From: CBDANW01 sp965197825
GTDB taxonomy: Bacteria > Acidobacteriota > Vicinamibacteria > Marinacidobacterales > DATDRI01
Reading direction: 5' to 3'
DNA: 64,000 nucleotides
NCBI GenBank assembly: GCA_965197825.1
Contig: CBDANW010000003.1
Location: 2,790,001-2,854,000 of the forward strand
The notes under the pieces are model-generated. The model was not told the DNA's origin and did not search any database. It saw only the letters and a program-made list of their open reading frames with translations. Both the position numbers and the translations under genes were made by a program. Shown piece by piece: positions 16,598 to 26,000 of the stretch. How positions within the stretch are numbered: the stretch's first letter is position 1; the number at the start of each line of letters is the position of its first letter.

Positions 16598-17602
16598 ATG
16601 AAGATGCGCGTTAGGATGGATGCGCTTTTCGACGTCAAGTCAGGCGACTGCCACGCAGTAGACGAATTGGATGATGGGGATACACCGCTGGTGTCGTGCG
16701 GAGACGTAAACCACGGGTTTATTGGGCGCTTTGACATTCCCCCAGAAAAGCGATATCGCGACACGATTACGGTCGCTTACAACGGGTCATGGCCTTTGAG
16801 CGCTAAGTTCAGGCCGTACGAATTCGGGGCCAAAGACGACATCGGCATACTCATAGCTCATCAGCCGCTAGGCGAATTAACTTTGGCCTATATCGCCTCG
16901 CTGTTAAATTCGATGCGTTGGAGGTTTTCGTACGGCAGGAAGTGTTTCAGAACAAAGCTCAAGCAAATGGAGATCAAAGTGCCCGTGACACATCATAAAG
17001 GCCTTATTCAGATTGACGAGTCCTACATCGACAAGATTGTCGGCATGCGAGACATGGACATGCGCCCGAATCTGAGGAAGAAGCGTCAATTGAACGCTAT
17101 GCCTTTGATCAATTGGGAGACAAAGTTCCTTAGCGACATTTTCGAACTCCAGCGTGGGAATTTCCATTCCCTCAAAAATCTGGGGAAGGGGTCTTGCGCA
17201 ACCGTTTCCCGCACCGAGAATGACAACGGCGTTGTCGGGTATTTCGAACAACCGGAAGTAAGCATTAAATACGCTCCTGGCCTAGTGACGGTAAGCACAG
17301 TGAGCGGAGACGCCTTTGTCCAGGTCGAGAACTTCATAGCCACCGATAATGTGATTGTGTGCGTGCCACTTCGCGACATGCGAATAACGACAGCCTACTT
17401 AATCGCCTCAATGATAAACCATCAAAAGTGGCGGTACGGCTATGGCCGACAGTGCTACAAGGAGAAGTTGTCCGTCTTAACTATTCAAGTACCTTGGCGT
17501 AACGGAGGCATAGACGAAATAACAATTGAAAAGATTATTGAGCGGCAACCGTACTGGCCGTACGTCAAAGGCCATATCACACAATCACGTATGAGGGGTT
17601 GA
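16598..17602 (+). CDS. restriction-modification specificity subunit, BcgI B-subunit-like
   Basis: The 334-residue protein contains two related target-recognition halves. Each ends in a similar block: MRWRFSYGRKCFRTKLKQME (about residues 106-125) and QKWRYGYGRQCYKEKLSVL (about 275-293), each followed by a KVP or QVP turn. Each half also has an equivalent ...VSCGD/VSRTEND...GYF or GRF element near its start. Two-repeat structure and size match specificity subunits of BcgI-like systems (about 340 residues) and, more loosely, HsdS. It begins three bases after the stop of the fused nuclease-methylase gene, consistent with a heteromeric enzyme. The target sequence cannot be predicted from this. Confidence 0.8.
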   Translation: MKMRVRMDALFDVKSGDCHAVDELDDGDTPLVSCGDVNHGFIGRFDIPPEKRYRDTITVAYNGSWPLSAKFRPYEFGAKDDIGILIAHQPLGELTLAYIASLLNSMRWRFSYGRKCFRTKLKQMEIKVPVTHHKGLIQIDESYIDKIVGMRDMDMRPNLRKKRQLNAMPLINWETKFLSDIFELQRGNFHSLKNLGKGSCATVSRTENDNGVVGYFEQPEVSIKYAPGLVTVSTVSGDAFVQVENFIATDNVIVCVPLRDMRITTAYLIASMINHQKWRYGYGRQCYKEKLSVLTIQVPWRNGGIDEITIEKIIERQPYWPYVKGHITQSRMRG

Positions 17603-17606
17603 CTCG

Positions 17607-18142
17607 ATGACTTCTAAGAAAACTGCCAAGCCAAAACGTCTGAATCGAAAAGCCGACTATGGCAATGCCACGGCGCGTCAGGTAGCAAAAGCCACAAAGC
17701 CGACGGGGATGTCCCGCCGGATGTTGAATTTGGGGTAGCGGCGGCTCCTTGGCCGGCCTAAGAATAGGCTGCCAATAAACCGTCTCCAGAGGGGGACAAG
17801 GAGCCACCAATGCCTAGGAAATCGAAGAAGCCAGTAAGAAAGCAAACGCACTCGCCTACGGGCAAGGTAGTTGGCCAAGTCGGTCAGATACTGCTACCGA
17901 TGATAGCTGGGATCGCGGCCACGAAGGCGAGTATTCACAGGTGCCGCCGCTACCCGACCAAATTCAACAGCGGCCGGGACATCCCCAAGCCGACAGTCGA
18001 ATTGGTCAAGTCGGACTACCAGCCGACGAAGGCGGAGTTAGAGGAGGACATACGCATGGACGTGACGTTCGAGGAAGCTGTCAAGGTCCTAACACAGCCA
18101 GTCAAGATTCGTTGGATTAACCGCCCGAAGCCTGCCGGTTAG
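17607..18142 (+). pseudogene. small cargo ORF of the IS1595 transposon, split by IS-C copy 2
   Basis: Removing 17705-17994 (the 282-bp element plus one AAGCCGAC duplication) restores an 81-residue protein from ATG 17607 to TAG 18142: a basic N-terminus (SKKTAKPKRLNRKADYG) and a C-terminal half reading VKSDYQPTKAELEEDIRMDV, then TFEEAVKVLTQPVKIRWINR. Small proteins with an SDYQPTKxELEE motif are known as uncharacterised proteins. Function unknown; its position after the specificity gene suggests an accessory or regulatory role in the cargo. At present an out-of-place start inside the inserted element could give a chimeric protein from 17810. Confidence 0.65.
17705..17986 (+). mobile_element. 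IS-C copy 2, 282-bp internal-deletion derivative
   Basis: It has both termini of IS-C, including the long inverted repeats and the first about 40 codons of the transposase up to AGIAATKA, joined directly to the last 57 bp of the element. The 8-bp duplication AAGCCGAC is at 17697-17704 and 17987-17994. The duplication suggests it moved as a short, non-autonomous element rather than being deleted in place, because it sits alone in a unique target. This is a MITE-like derivative that would need transposase from a full copy. Confidence 0.9.
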
Positions 18143-18185
18143 GCCGTGGGTTTTCGGCACTTTTCTACATAATTAAATTTGTAAA

Positions 18186-19211
18186 ACCATCACCCGGTGG
18201 CAACATTGCGAAAAGCGCATGATGGTCTTCGCGGGTGGCTCCGCACGCATCACGCTCCAGACGACGATGCCGGTCAGGAGCGCCGCGACGAGTACCGCTA
18301 GCCCCCACGCGAGCACGGGAGCCCGAGCCTTCACCACTTCGGATGTCGCTGTCGGCTCGGCGAGGATTTCTTGAATCTCGAAGCGGGCGTCCCCCATGTC
18401 ACGCAGACGGTTCTTGCGATCTTTCGTGAGGCACCGGCGCAAGAGGTTGTGGGCACGCCAATCGAGATCGCGCGGAACCGCCTTCCAATCGGGCTCCGCC
18501 CTGATGACCGCGGCCAGAACGTCTGAGGCGTCCTCGCCCGCAAACGCTCTCTTTCCCGTCAACATCTCATAGAGCACGATGCCGAAAGAGAAGATGTCGG
18601 TGCGCTTATCGACCGTCTTACCTTTGGCCTGCTCCGGGCTCATGTAAGCAGCGGTGCCAAGGATGACTCCCGCCCGGGTCGCGTCCCGGCTAAGGGTAGG
18701 AGACTGCGAGAGCTCGCCCTCCGGTACGTCGTCCGCGAAAGCCTTGGCGAGCCCAAAGTCGAGAACCTTCACATGGCCTTCGGGATCAACTTTAATGTTG
18801 GCTGGCTTCAGGTCACGATGGATGACGCCCTTTTCATGTGCGGCTTCCACTGCCTCGGCGATTTGCTGGGAGAGCGTCAAGGCCTCAGTCACGGGGACTG
18901 GCCCGCGGGCAATCCGCTCGGCGAGGGTTTCCCCCTCGACAAGCTCCATGACCAAGAAGGGCTTGCCTTCCGATTCCTCGACTTCATAGATAGTGGCTAT
19001 CCCGGGATGGTTCAGTGCAGCGAGCAACCTCGCTTCTCGCTCGAAACGAGCCAGCTTTTGCGGATGCTGCGTGAACTCTTCGGGAAGGACTTTGATGGCG
19101 ACTTCACGCCCCAGTTTGCTGTCGAGGGCGCGGTAGACCTCCCCCATGCCCCCCGCCCAAGGGGGAGAGGATCTCGTAGGATCCGAGTTTGTCGCCGGCC
19201 GTTAGAGCCAT
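18186..19211 (-). pseudogene. kinase-TolB gene K1, Ser/Thr kinase piece
   Basis: This is the first piece of K1. It starts MALTAGDKLGSYEILSPLG at 19211, loses frame in the glycine loop near 19150 (a short deletion compared with the paralogue at 46795), then continues as VYRALDSKLGREVAIKVLPE. The kinase motifs are present: VAIK lysine, HRDLKPANIK, DFGLAKAF and SPEQAKG. A membrane helix follows (VLAWGLAVLVAALLTGIVVW). A second frameshift occurs near 18200, before the join with the propeller part through the TTTGTAAA duplication. Intact relatives are membrane-anchored kinases with an extracytoplasmic TolB-like propeller. Dead because of frameshifts and insertions. Confidence 0.87.
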
Positions 19212-19315
19212 CGTATTTTCCGCCCGTAAAGTGGTAATCCTATGGCATGAAGATTCTTGGGGCAACCCAGTCGATGCGTTTCCGTAGCATCGATACCGGG
19301 ATGTAAAGGGACTTA

Positions 19316-19356
19316 GAAAAAAACTTGCGCGGACGAGATTATTGTCTGAAATTGTC
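19316..19356 (-). repeat. leader-plus-hairpin repeat, copy 3
   Basis: On the minus strand the leader GACAATTTCAGACAA (19356 to 19342) is followed by an imperfect stem (CTCGTCCGCGCAAG) and seven T residues. Unlike copies 1 and 2, it lies about 105 bp upstream of the start of kinase gene K1, so it could terminate transcription arriving from the far side or belong to a mobile repeat family. The leader is identical to the other two copies. Confidence 0.55.
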
Positions 19357-19427
19357 GACGCTCCTCGATCCAACACGGCAGGCTGGAACAAGTCACGGTC
19401 AGGATGTTAGTGTGGCTTGTTAAAGCC

Positions 19428-20177
19428 ATGGCGGAAAGATCGGGAACCGAGTTCGACCGCATCCGACTGGCCGCCTGCGTGCGCCTGCTCCACATGGAGG
19501 GGCTTCTCACCTACAACGGCCACGTCAGCGCCCGCGTCCCGGATGCGAATGGCTTTCTGATCCATTCGCTGGTGGACAGCCGTGCGGAGGTCGTCCCGGA
19601 GCTCTTGTTGTTGGCTGATCTCGATGGTCGGGTCCTCGAAACAGTGGAAGGACGCTGGCTACCCAGCGAGTTTCCTATCCATGGCGAGATCTATCGCGCC
19701 CGCCCGGACGTGATGGCCGTGGCTCACATCCATTCCGAGAACGCCATCGCCTTTACGCTTGCCAAGGGCGCGCAGATTCGAGCGATGCGATGTGACGGAG
19801 CTCGTTGGGCTCGTGGCGTTCCGACGCATGGCGATCCGAGCCGCATCAAGTCTGCAGAGCAGGGTCGCGCCCTCGCCGAGACGATGGGCGACGGCGACGC
19901 GGTGCTGTTGCGCGCCCACGGCGCGGTGCTCGCGGCCACTGGTGTGTTCGAGCTCTTCATGGCCTGCATCCATTTCGAGGAAAACGCCAGGGCGCAGGTT
20001 CTCGCTAGCCAACTCGGCGAGCTGGCTCCCTTGACCGACGAGGAGATCGCCACCCTCGAGGCGAGCTGGCCCGAGTCGTTCCGCAAGCACTACGCCGCCA
20101 AGATCTGGCGCTACTACGTCACCAAGGATCTAAGCGCGGGGTTGATTCCCGAGGCTTGGTCCGAGCATCTGCTCTGA
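19428..20177 (+). CDS. class II aldolase/adducin-family protein
   Basis: About 249 residues from the ATG at 19428 (an earlier in-frame start exists at 19404). The aldolase_II domain is complete: the metal-binding His pair in VMAVAHIHSENAIA, the third His in VLLRAHGAVLAA, and the substrate-phosphate loop region YNGHVSARVPD near the N-terminus. The C-terminal extension RKHYAAKIWRYYVTKDL is typical of the HpcH-unrelated, ulaF/fucA-like branch found with decarboxylase or aldolase activity. It stands alone between the kinase pseudogene and a peptidase fragment, so substrate cannot be assigned. Confidence 0.85.
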   Translation: MAERSGTEFDRIRLAACVRLLHMEGLLTYNGHVSARVPDANGFLIHSLVDSRAEVVPELLLLADLDGRVLETVEGRWLPSEFPIHGEIYRARPDVMAVAHIHSENAIAFTLAKGAQIRAMRCDGARWARGVPTHGDPSRIKSAEQGRALAETMGDGDAVLLRAHGAVLAATGVFELFMACIHFEENARAQVLASQLGELAPLTDEEIATLEASWPESFRKHYAAKIWRYYVTKDLSAGLIPEAWSEHLL

Positions 20178-20220
20178 CGTCTGGTATACTTTTAGATAAT
20201 TAGTCCCGAGCGGTTTTTCA

Positions 20221-20682
20221 GCCGCCGCCAAAGACACCATCCTCACCATCGGGCTTCCGCTGGTCGCGGGAATGAGCCTGACCGAACTCACCGGCGTTCT
20301 CTCTCACGAGTTCGGGCACTTCCGGCAAGGCTCGGGCATGCGCATTTCCCAGCTCATCCGTCGCCTCAATCATTGGTTCGCTCGAGTGGTCTACGAGCGA
20401 GACGAATGGGATCAACAGCTCGTGGAGTGGTCGCAAAACGAGTCGTGGTTCTCGCTCATCGCATTGCTGGGCCGCTTCTTCGTCTGGCTTTCGCGCCGAG
20501 TCCTCTGGGTGCTCATGGTAGTGGGACACGGCATCAGCTCCATCCTGATGCGACAGATGGAGTTCGATGCCGACCAGTACGAAGTGTTGATCTCGGGAAG
20601 CGACGCTTTCGCTCAGACGGCCCTGCGACTCCGGACGCTCACGGTGGCGAACGCGATGGCACAGAATGAGGAATCGTCGGCT
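20221..20682 (+). pseudogene. M48-family metalloprotease fragment
   Basis: The fragment begins mid-protein at AAAKDTILTIGLPLVAGMSL and contains the zinc-binding HEFGHF motif within LTGVLSHEFGHFRQG. A Glu ligand region follows in RQMEFDADQYEVLISGS, preceded by a hydrophobic stretch. The N-terminal membrane segments are missing on the left. On the right, protein similarity stops where a MITE begins at 20683, so its last codons encode MITE sequence. This fragment differs from the M48 protein at 27532-29508. Non-functional. Confidence 0.75.
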
Positions 20683-20910
20683 CTTAGGGTCCGCGCAAGA
20701 ATAAATGCCCATTCTTGGGTGTCGAGGCGCCCCTCGGGCAAGGCGCGAGAAGTGAATAATATCTGGATATATGGGCATTCTTCCAGTTCAGCCGCTAACG
20801 CGGCCTAGCCCTTCGCTCGACAGGCTCGCTGCGGAAGGCGGCGAGCAACGCAGCCAGACGGGATGCATCGGCGTCCAAGAATCGGTAGTTATTCTTGCGC
20901 GGGCCCTTAG
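20683..20910. mobile_element. MITE-1, 228 bp with 36-bp terminal inverted repeats
   Basis: The left end (20683-20718, starting CTTAGGGTCCGCGCAAGAAT) and right end (20875-20910) are inverted repeats matching at 31 of 36 positions. No coding capacity. The core contains GCAACGCAGCCAGACGGGAT followed by GCATCGGCG at 20845-20873, which matches MITE-2 near 60459-60487 at 27 of 29 positions. It interrupts the M48 fragment. No clear target duplication was seen. Confidence 0.75.
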
Positions 20911-20933
20911 TTTTCACGGCATCGGAAACGTGA

Positions 20934-23000
20934 TTAGGGTGTGGCCTCCCCCGCGCTCTTGTCTTCTTGCCGACCGTAGTCCACGTCAGGAGGTGGTGGG
21001 TCGCCTCGCGGCCCCGTGAGGTAGTGCTCCATCCAGCGCATCATGCGCAGGTTGTAATCGAGCCTCGATGCGGCCCTTCGGTTGCCATGTCCTTCGCCCG
21101 GGTACCAGATCAGCCGGACTGGCGTGTTCCCGAGAGTCTTGAGGTGTCGGTAGAGCGCGAGAGATTGGCTGGGATGCACGCGAGGATCCCGGTCTCCGCC
21201 CAGAATGAGAATCGGTGTCCTGGCTTTTTCCACGTAGTAGATGGGACTTCGCTCACGATAGTAGTCCCACGCTTCCCAGAGCCACTTTTTTTGATGAACG
21301 AGATAGAGCTCACGAGGGATGTCGCTGGTGCCCACTTTCGAGACCTTGTCGCTAACGCCAACGAACATCACGGCGGCCGCGAACCGATCCGTGTAGTAGG
21401 TCGCGCCCCAGGCGGAAGCGTACCCTCCGTAGGAACCGCCGGTGATGCCCACCCGGTCGCGATCGACCAGGCCTTCCGCAACCAGGTGATCGACGGCGTC
21501 GACGAGGTCGTCGAACTCTTTTCCCGCGGCATCACCCTGACTCAGAATGGAGAACCTCACTCCCCTGCCGGTGCTGCCTCGATAGTTGGGATAGAAGACC
21601 GCGAAACCCCGCGCCGCGGCAACTTGACCGGGAAGAGAGTAGCTCGTGATCCATCGATTCGAGTAGTGAGCTTCGGGCCCTCCATGTACGGTCAAGATGA
21701 GTGGGGCATCGGAAGCTTCTCCACCGACGGGATGGATGAGCATCCCTTCGAGCTCGAGCCCGTCTCTCGCCTTGAAGCCCACGACTTCCTGCTTGGCCAG
21801 CCTCACGTTCTCGAGCCACGGATTGTTGTTGGTCAAGCGTTTGGCAAGCGTCGCTCCCGGATTCCAGCGATAGACCTCGTTCGGGTGCGTGGGGGTGCTC
21901 CCAACGAACGCGGCGACATTACCGTCACTGGAAACGCTCATGGCGGCGAGAACAGGACCCTCGGTGGAAATGAGACGCTTTAAACTGCTGCCGTCCAGCT
22001 CGACCTGAGCGACGAAACTCCATACGCCTTCGTCCATGACGAACAGAAGCGTGTCCTCGTCCAACCATCCGACGGAGCTCACGTGTCCATCGTCGTAGTC
22101 AGCAAGCAGATCGCGAAGCTCGCCGCCTTCTGCGGGAACGACCATGAGCCGCCCCTCCAACGGATCGTGAGGATCCGCCGCCGCGATCACCGCCAAGTGA
22201 TGTCCGTCGGGGCTCCACGACATGGAACCGAGCTTACCGGGATTCTCGGCACCGGCGACAATATGTCCCGTTTCGGCGTCCACGAAACGAATCTTGCGCC
22301 CGACATAGGAGTCATCCACCAACGGCGTAGGCGCCAGGGTGAGGACCAAGGTCGATCCCACCGGACTCCAATGGAGGCTCGACGCCGAACCTTCGAGAGG
22401 CAGCATCACGGGCTCGGAATCCTCTTGTGAGAGGTCCACGACCCAGACCCGCGTGTTTCGAAGGTTCTCCTCGAAAACGATCTGATTGAACCCCTTCTCC
22501 TTCAGCTTCTCTTGTTCCTCTGCTTCGGCCTCCTGAGCGAGAAACGCAACCCGCTTTCCGTCGGGGGCCCAGGCGTACTCCCTGATATCGGTGTCGTGGC
22601 CGAGCACTTTTCGGGCTTCCCCTCCCGTCACCGGAAGGACATAGAGCGATCTCTCTTCGTCTCCTTCACGCTCGGCGAGAAAAGATAGGCTCTGGCCGTC
22701 CGCCGACCAGGCGACCCTCTGTACCGTGGTGGCACCCGTGACGTAGGGCCGTGACTCTCCGCTCTCGTCGACGACGTGGAGCTCTCGCCAAGCCGGCCCG
22801 TCCTCTTCTTCGAACGGCCCGCGCGGCACCACGAGCACGTACGCGATACGCTCCCCATCGGGGGAGACATGAACCGAGACGACCGACCGCAGAGAGGCGA
22901 GGTGCTCGGGCGTGAAGATCTCCTGCGCCAGCCCACGCGAGGCGATCGCCAGCGTTGCCATGAGCGTGAGAACGAGGAGACGGAAGGAACGTTGCTTCAT
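20934..23000 (-). CDS. S9-family prolyl oligopeptidase, secreted
   Basis: The 688-residue protein has a signal peptide (MKQRSFRLLVLTLMATLAIA, cut after about RGLAQ), an N-terminal propeller with repeated SPDG/SADGQ-type blades, and a C-terminal alpha/beta hydrolase domain. The catalytic Ser lies in ITGGSYGGYASAW, the Asp in LGGDRDPRVHPSQS, and the His in PGEGHGNRRAA. This is the dipeptidyl peptidase/acylaminoacyl peptidase type of S9 enzyme, which removes dipeptides or acyl-amino acids from oligopeptides in the periplasm. It lies 30 bp downstream of pyc on the same strand, so the two may be co-transcribed. The frame is intact. Confidence 0.92.
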   Translation of the reverse strand: MKQRSFRLLVLTLMATLAIASRGLAQEIFTPEHLASLRSVVSVHVSPDGERIAYVLVVPRGPFEEEDGPAWRELHVVDESGESRPYVTGATTVQRVAWSADGQSLSFLAEREGDEERSLYVLPVTGGEARKVLGHDTDIREYAWAPDGKRVAFLAQEAEAEEQEKLKEKGFNQIVFEENLRNTRVWVVDLSQEDSEPVMLPLEGSASSLHWSPVGSTLVLTLAPTPLVDDSYVGRKIRFVDAETGHIVAGAENPGKLGSMSWSPDGHHLAVIAAADPHDPLEGRLMVVPAEGGELRDLLADYDDGHVSSVGWLDEDTLLFVMDEGVWSFVAQVELDGSSLKRLISTEGPVLAAMSVSSDGNVAAFVGSTPTHPNEVYRWNPGATLAKRLTNNNPWLENVRLAKQEVVGFKARDGLELEGMLIHPVGGEASDAPLILTVHGGPEAHYSNRWITSYSLPGQVAAARGFAVFYPNYRGSTGRGVRFSILSQGDAAGKEFDDLVDAVDHLVAEGLVDRDRVGITGGSYGGYASAWGATYYTDRFAAAVMFVGVSDKVSKVGTSDIPRELYLVHQKKWLWEAWDYYRERSPIYYVEKARTPILILGGDRDPRVHPSQSLALYRHLKTLGNTPVRLIWYPGEGHGNRRAASRLDYNLRMMRWMEHYLTGPRGDPPPPDVDYGRQEDKSAGEATP

Positions 23001-23030
23001 CGTGAGGATCTCCTTACGAAACGAGACACT

Positions 23031-26000
23031 TTAAGCGTCGGGGCGGAGACGCACCAGCAACTCCCCTGCCACCGCCTCGTCGCCGACCTCCACCTCGATG
23101 CGCTCGACGACTCCGATCGTCGAGGCCGTCACCGCAGTCTCCATCTTCATGGCTTCCAGCACCAGCAGCGTGTCGCCTGGCTCGATCCGGTGACCCACCT
23201 CGCACAAGATCTTCAAAACCTTACCCGGCATGCTGGCACCGATGTCGAGAGGATCGGTGGGATCGGCCATCGGCCGTGTCTCCTCCGTGACCTCGGCGCT
23301 CAGGTCGCGGATGACGACCTCGCGAGGCTGGCCGTTGAGCTCGAAGTAGACCATGCGATGTCCATCGGGTGTCAATCCGCCGACAGCGACCAGTTTCACG
23401 ATAAGCGTCTTACCGGGCTCGATATCGACACTGACCTCTTCACCCACCTGAAGTCCGTACAAGAAGGCACGCGTGGGGAGAATGGAAGCATCACCGAAGA
23501 CCTCTTGATGCGCGACATAGTCGCTGAACACCTCGGGATAGAGGGCATCGCTCAGAAGCCTCGCTTCGTCGGGGCCGCGGTCTAGTCGTTTGCCGAGCCG
23601 CTCTTTCGCGGCATCGAAATCATGCGGGGGCAGATGCTCACCGTAACGATCGGACACCGTCGGCCGTCCCTTCATCACCGCGTCCCGCAACCGTTGGGGA
23701 AACCCGCCGTGAATCTGACCGAGCCTTCCCGACATGAGCTCGACGAACGACTGGGGAAAATCGAGGCGCTCCGACTTTTCGATCGCGTCGTCCACCGTGA
23801 GGTTGTTCTGCACCAGGAACATGGCGAAGTCCGCCACCGCCTTCGAGCTCGGAGTCACTTTGGGGATGTCGCCAAAGGCATCGTTGACCTCACGGTATCT
23901 TCGTTTGATCTCCCCCCAGCGTTCGCCCAGGCCGAGCTCGATGGCACGCGGTCGTAGGTTCGAGTACTGCCCGCCGGGAATCTCGTGCTCGTAGACTTCC
24001 GCGGTGCTCGCCAGAAGACCGGACTCGAACATCTGGTAGTGGTCGCGCACGCGTTCCCAGTAGATGGCCAGATCGTTCATGGCCTGCCAGTCGAGCGAGG
24101 GCGCGCGTTGATGTCCTATGAGGGCACCGCACACGGCGTTCAGCGACGGCTGGCTGGTCAGTCCCGACATGCTGGACAGAGCAAGATCCACGGCGTCGAC
24201 TCCGGCATCACAGGCCATGAGACAAGTCGCGACACCGTTGCCGCTGGTATCGTGCGTGTGAAGGTGAATCGGCAGGCCCGTCTCGTCGCGTAGAGCTTGA
24301 ATCAACTGCTTGGCCGCGTAGGGCTTCAAGAGACCGGCCATGTCCTTGATGGCCAGGATATGAGCCCCATGCCGCGCCAGCTCCTTGGCGAGCTGAACGT
24401 AGTAGTCGAGGTTGTACTTCGATCGCTTCGGATCGGATATGTCGCCGGTGTAACAGATCGCAGCCTCCACGACCTTGCCGGCACCTGCTACTTCTTCCAT
24501 CGTGATCCTCATGTTGGGAACCCAGTTGAAGGCGTCGAAGATGCGAAAGATATCGATCCCGGCCTCTGCCGAGCACCGGACGAAGCGACGAATGACATTG
24601 TCGGGATAGTTCTTGTAGCCGACGGCGTTCGCCCCGCGCAGTAATGTTTGAAAGAGGACGTTGGGTATGGCTTCCCGCAGCTGGCTGAGACGATCCCAAG
24701 GATCTTCCTTCAGGAAGCGATAGGCCACGTCGAACGTCGCCCCGCCCCACATTTCGAGACTAAAGAGATCGCGCCCAAGAAAAGCGGTGGCCGGCGCAAT
24801 GGCCCGCATGTCCGCGGTCCGAACGCGCGTGGCGAGCAGCGACTGGTGCGCGTCCCGGAACGTCGTATCCGTGATCCAGACTCGCGATTCCTCTTTGAGC
24901 CAGCGGGAGAGCCCTTCCGCACCTTTGGCGCGGAAGACCGCCATGGCCGGCCCGTCCTCGGGTGGCCGGCTTGTCATTGCGGGATCGATTGCGGGAGGTA
25001 TCGCCGCGAACAAAGTGGGCGGCCGTTTCACCGGGCCCTTCAGCCCAGGCGGTCCGTTGACGACCGCGTTGGCAAACGCTCGGAGTAGCTTCGTGCCCCG
25101 GTCACGGCCGGGTGGGAACTCGAAGAGCTCCGGCGTCTCGTCGAGGAAAACGGTGTTCGTATCTCCCGAAAGGAATCGGGGGTGGGAGATGACGTTCTCG
25201 AGGAAGCGCGTGTTGGTCATGACGCCGCGAATACGGAACTCCCGGAGCGATCGGAGCAGCTTGGCGCACGCATCACGAAACTGCGGCGCAAAGGCCGTTA
25301 CCTTGACGAGCAAACTGTCGTAGTGGCTCGAGACAAGGGTCCCCGCTCCCCCGGTCCCGTCGTCGAGACGGATGCCGAATCCGGTCGCCGCACGGTAAGC
25401 CCGGATCTTTCCGGTGTCCGGGGCGAAACCCGTCTGAGGGTCCTCGGTGGTGATGCGGCACTGCACCGCGAATCCGTGCCGGGTCACCGCCGCTTGGTTG
25501 TCGATACCGATCTTCGGATCGCTCAGATGATGCCCTTCCGCGACTCGTATTTGCGCTTGGACGAGATCGCGGCCGGTGATGCATTCGGTAACCGTATGCT
25601 CCACCTGGATACGCGGGTTGACCTCGATGAAATAGTAGCCCTCGCTGCCAACGAGGAACTCGACCGTTCCGGCGTTGACGTAGTCCGCTTTCCTGGCGAT
25701 TCGCATGGCGGCCTGGTAGAGCTCCTCGCGCAGGGCGTCTCCGACGGAAACAGACGGCGCGATCTCCACGACTTTCTGATGGCGCCGTTGCACGGAGCAG
25801 TCGCGCTCGAAGAGATGCACGCAGTCACCATGGGAATCGGCGAGAATCTGCACCTCGATGTGCTTCTGTCGCTCCAGGAGTTTCTCGCAATAAACCTCGC
25901 CATGCCCGAAGGCTGCCAGCGCTTCGCCCTGAGCTCGTTCGAGCGCCTCTGCGACGTCGGTTTCCGATCGCACGACCCGCACACCTCGACCGCCGCCGCC

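Larger units (their letters stand above)
13667..18177 (+). mobile_element. IS1595-family transposon with restriction-modification cargo
   Basis: The 4511-bp element lies between 8-bp duplications TTTGTAAA (13659-13666 and 18178-18185). Its ends share a 23-bp identical inverted repeat beginning AATTATGTAGAAAAGTGCC three bases inside each end. The order is: IS1595-type transposase, fused nuclease-methylase, specificity subunit, then a small ORF broken by IS-C copy 2. All genes lie on one strand and are tightly packed (4-bp overlap, 3-bp gap, 4-bp gap). The K1 kinase gene continues on both sides. IS1595-family elements carrying passenger genes are known; the boundaries here place the whole cargo between the repeats. 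Confidence 0.92.

Noticed and set aside
13749..17602. Type I restriction-modification locus (hsdM, hsdS)
   Set aside because: No hsdR gene is present inside the transposon or beside it, and the methylase protein has an N-terminal nuclease-like extension. A BcgI-like fused system fits size and layout better.
17810..18142. A 110-residue gene starting inside IS-C copy 2
   Set aside because: It is a chimera of the first codons of the IS-C transposase and the end of the disrupted cargo ORF; the join is the element boundary.
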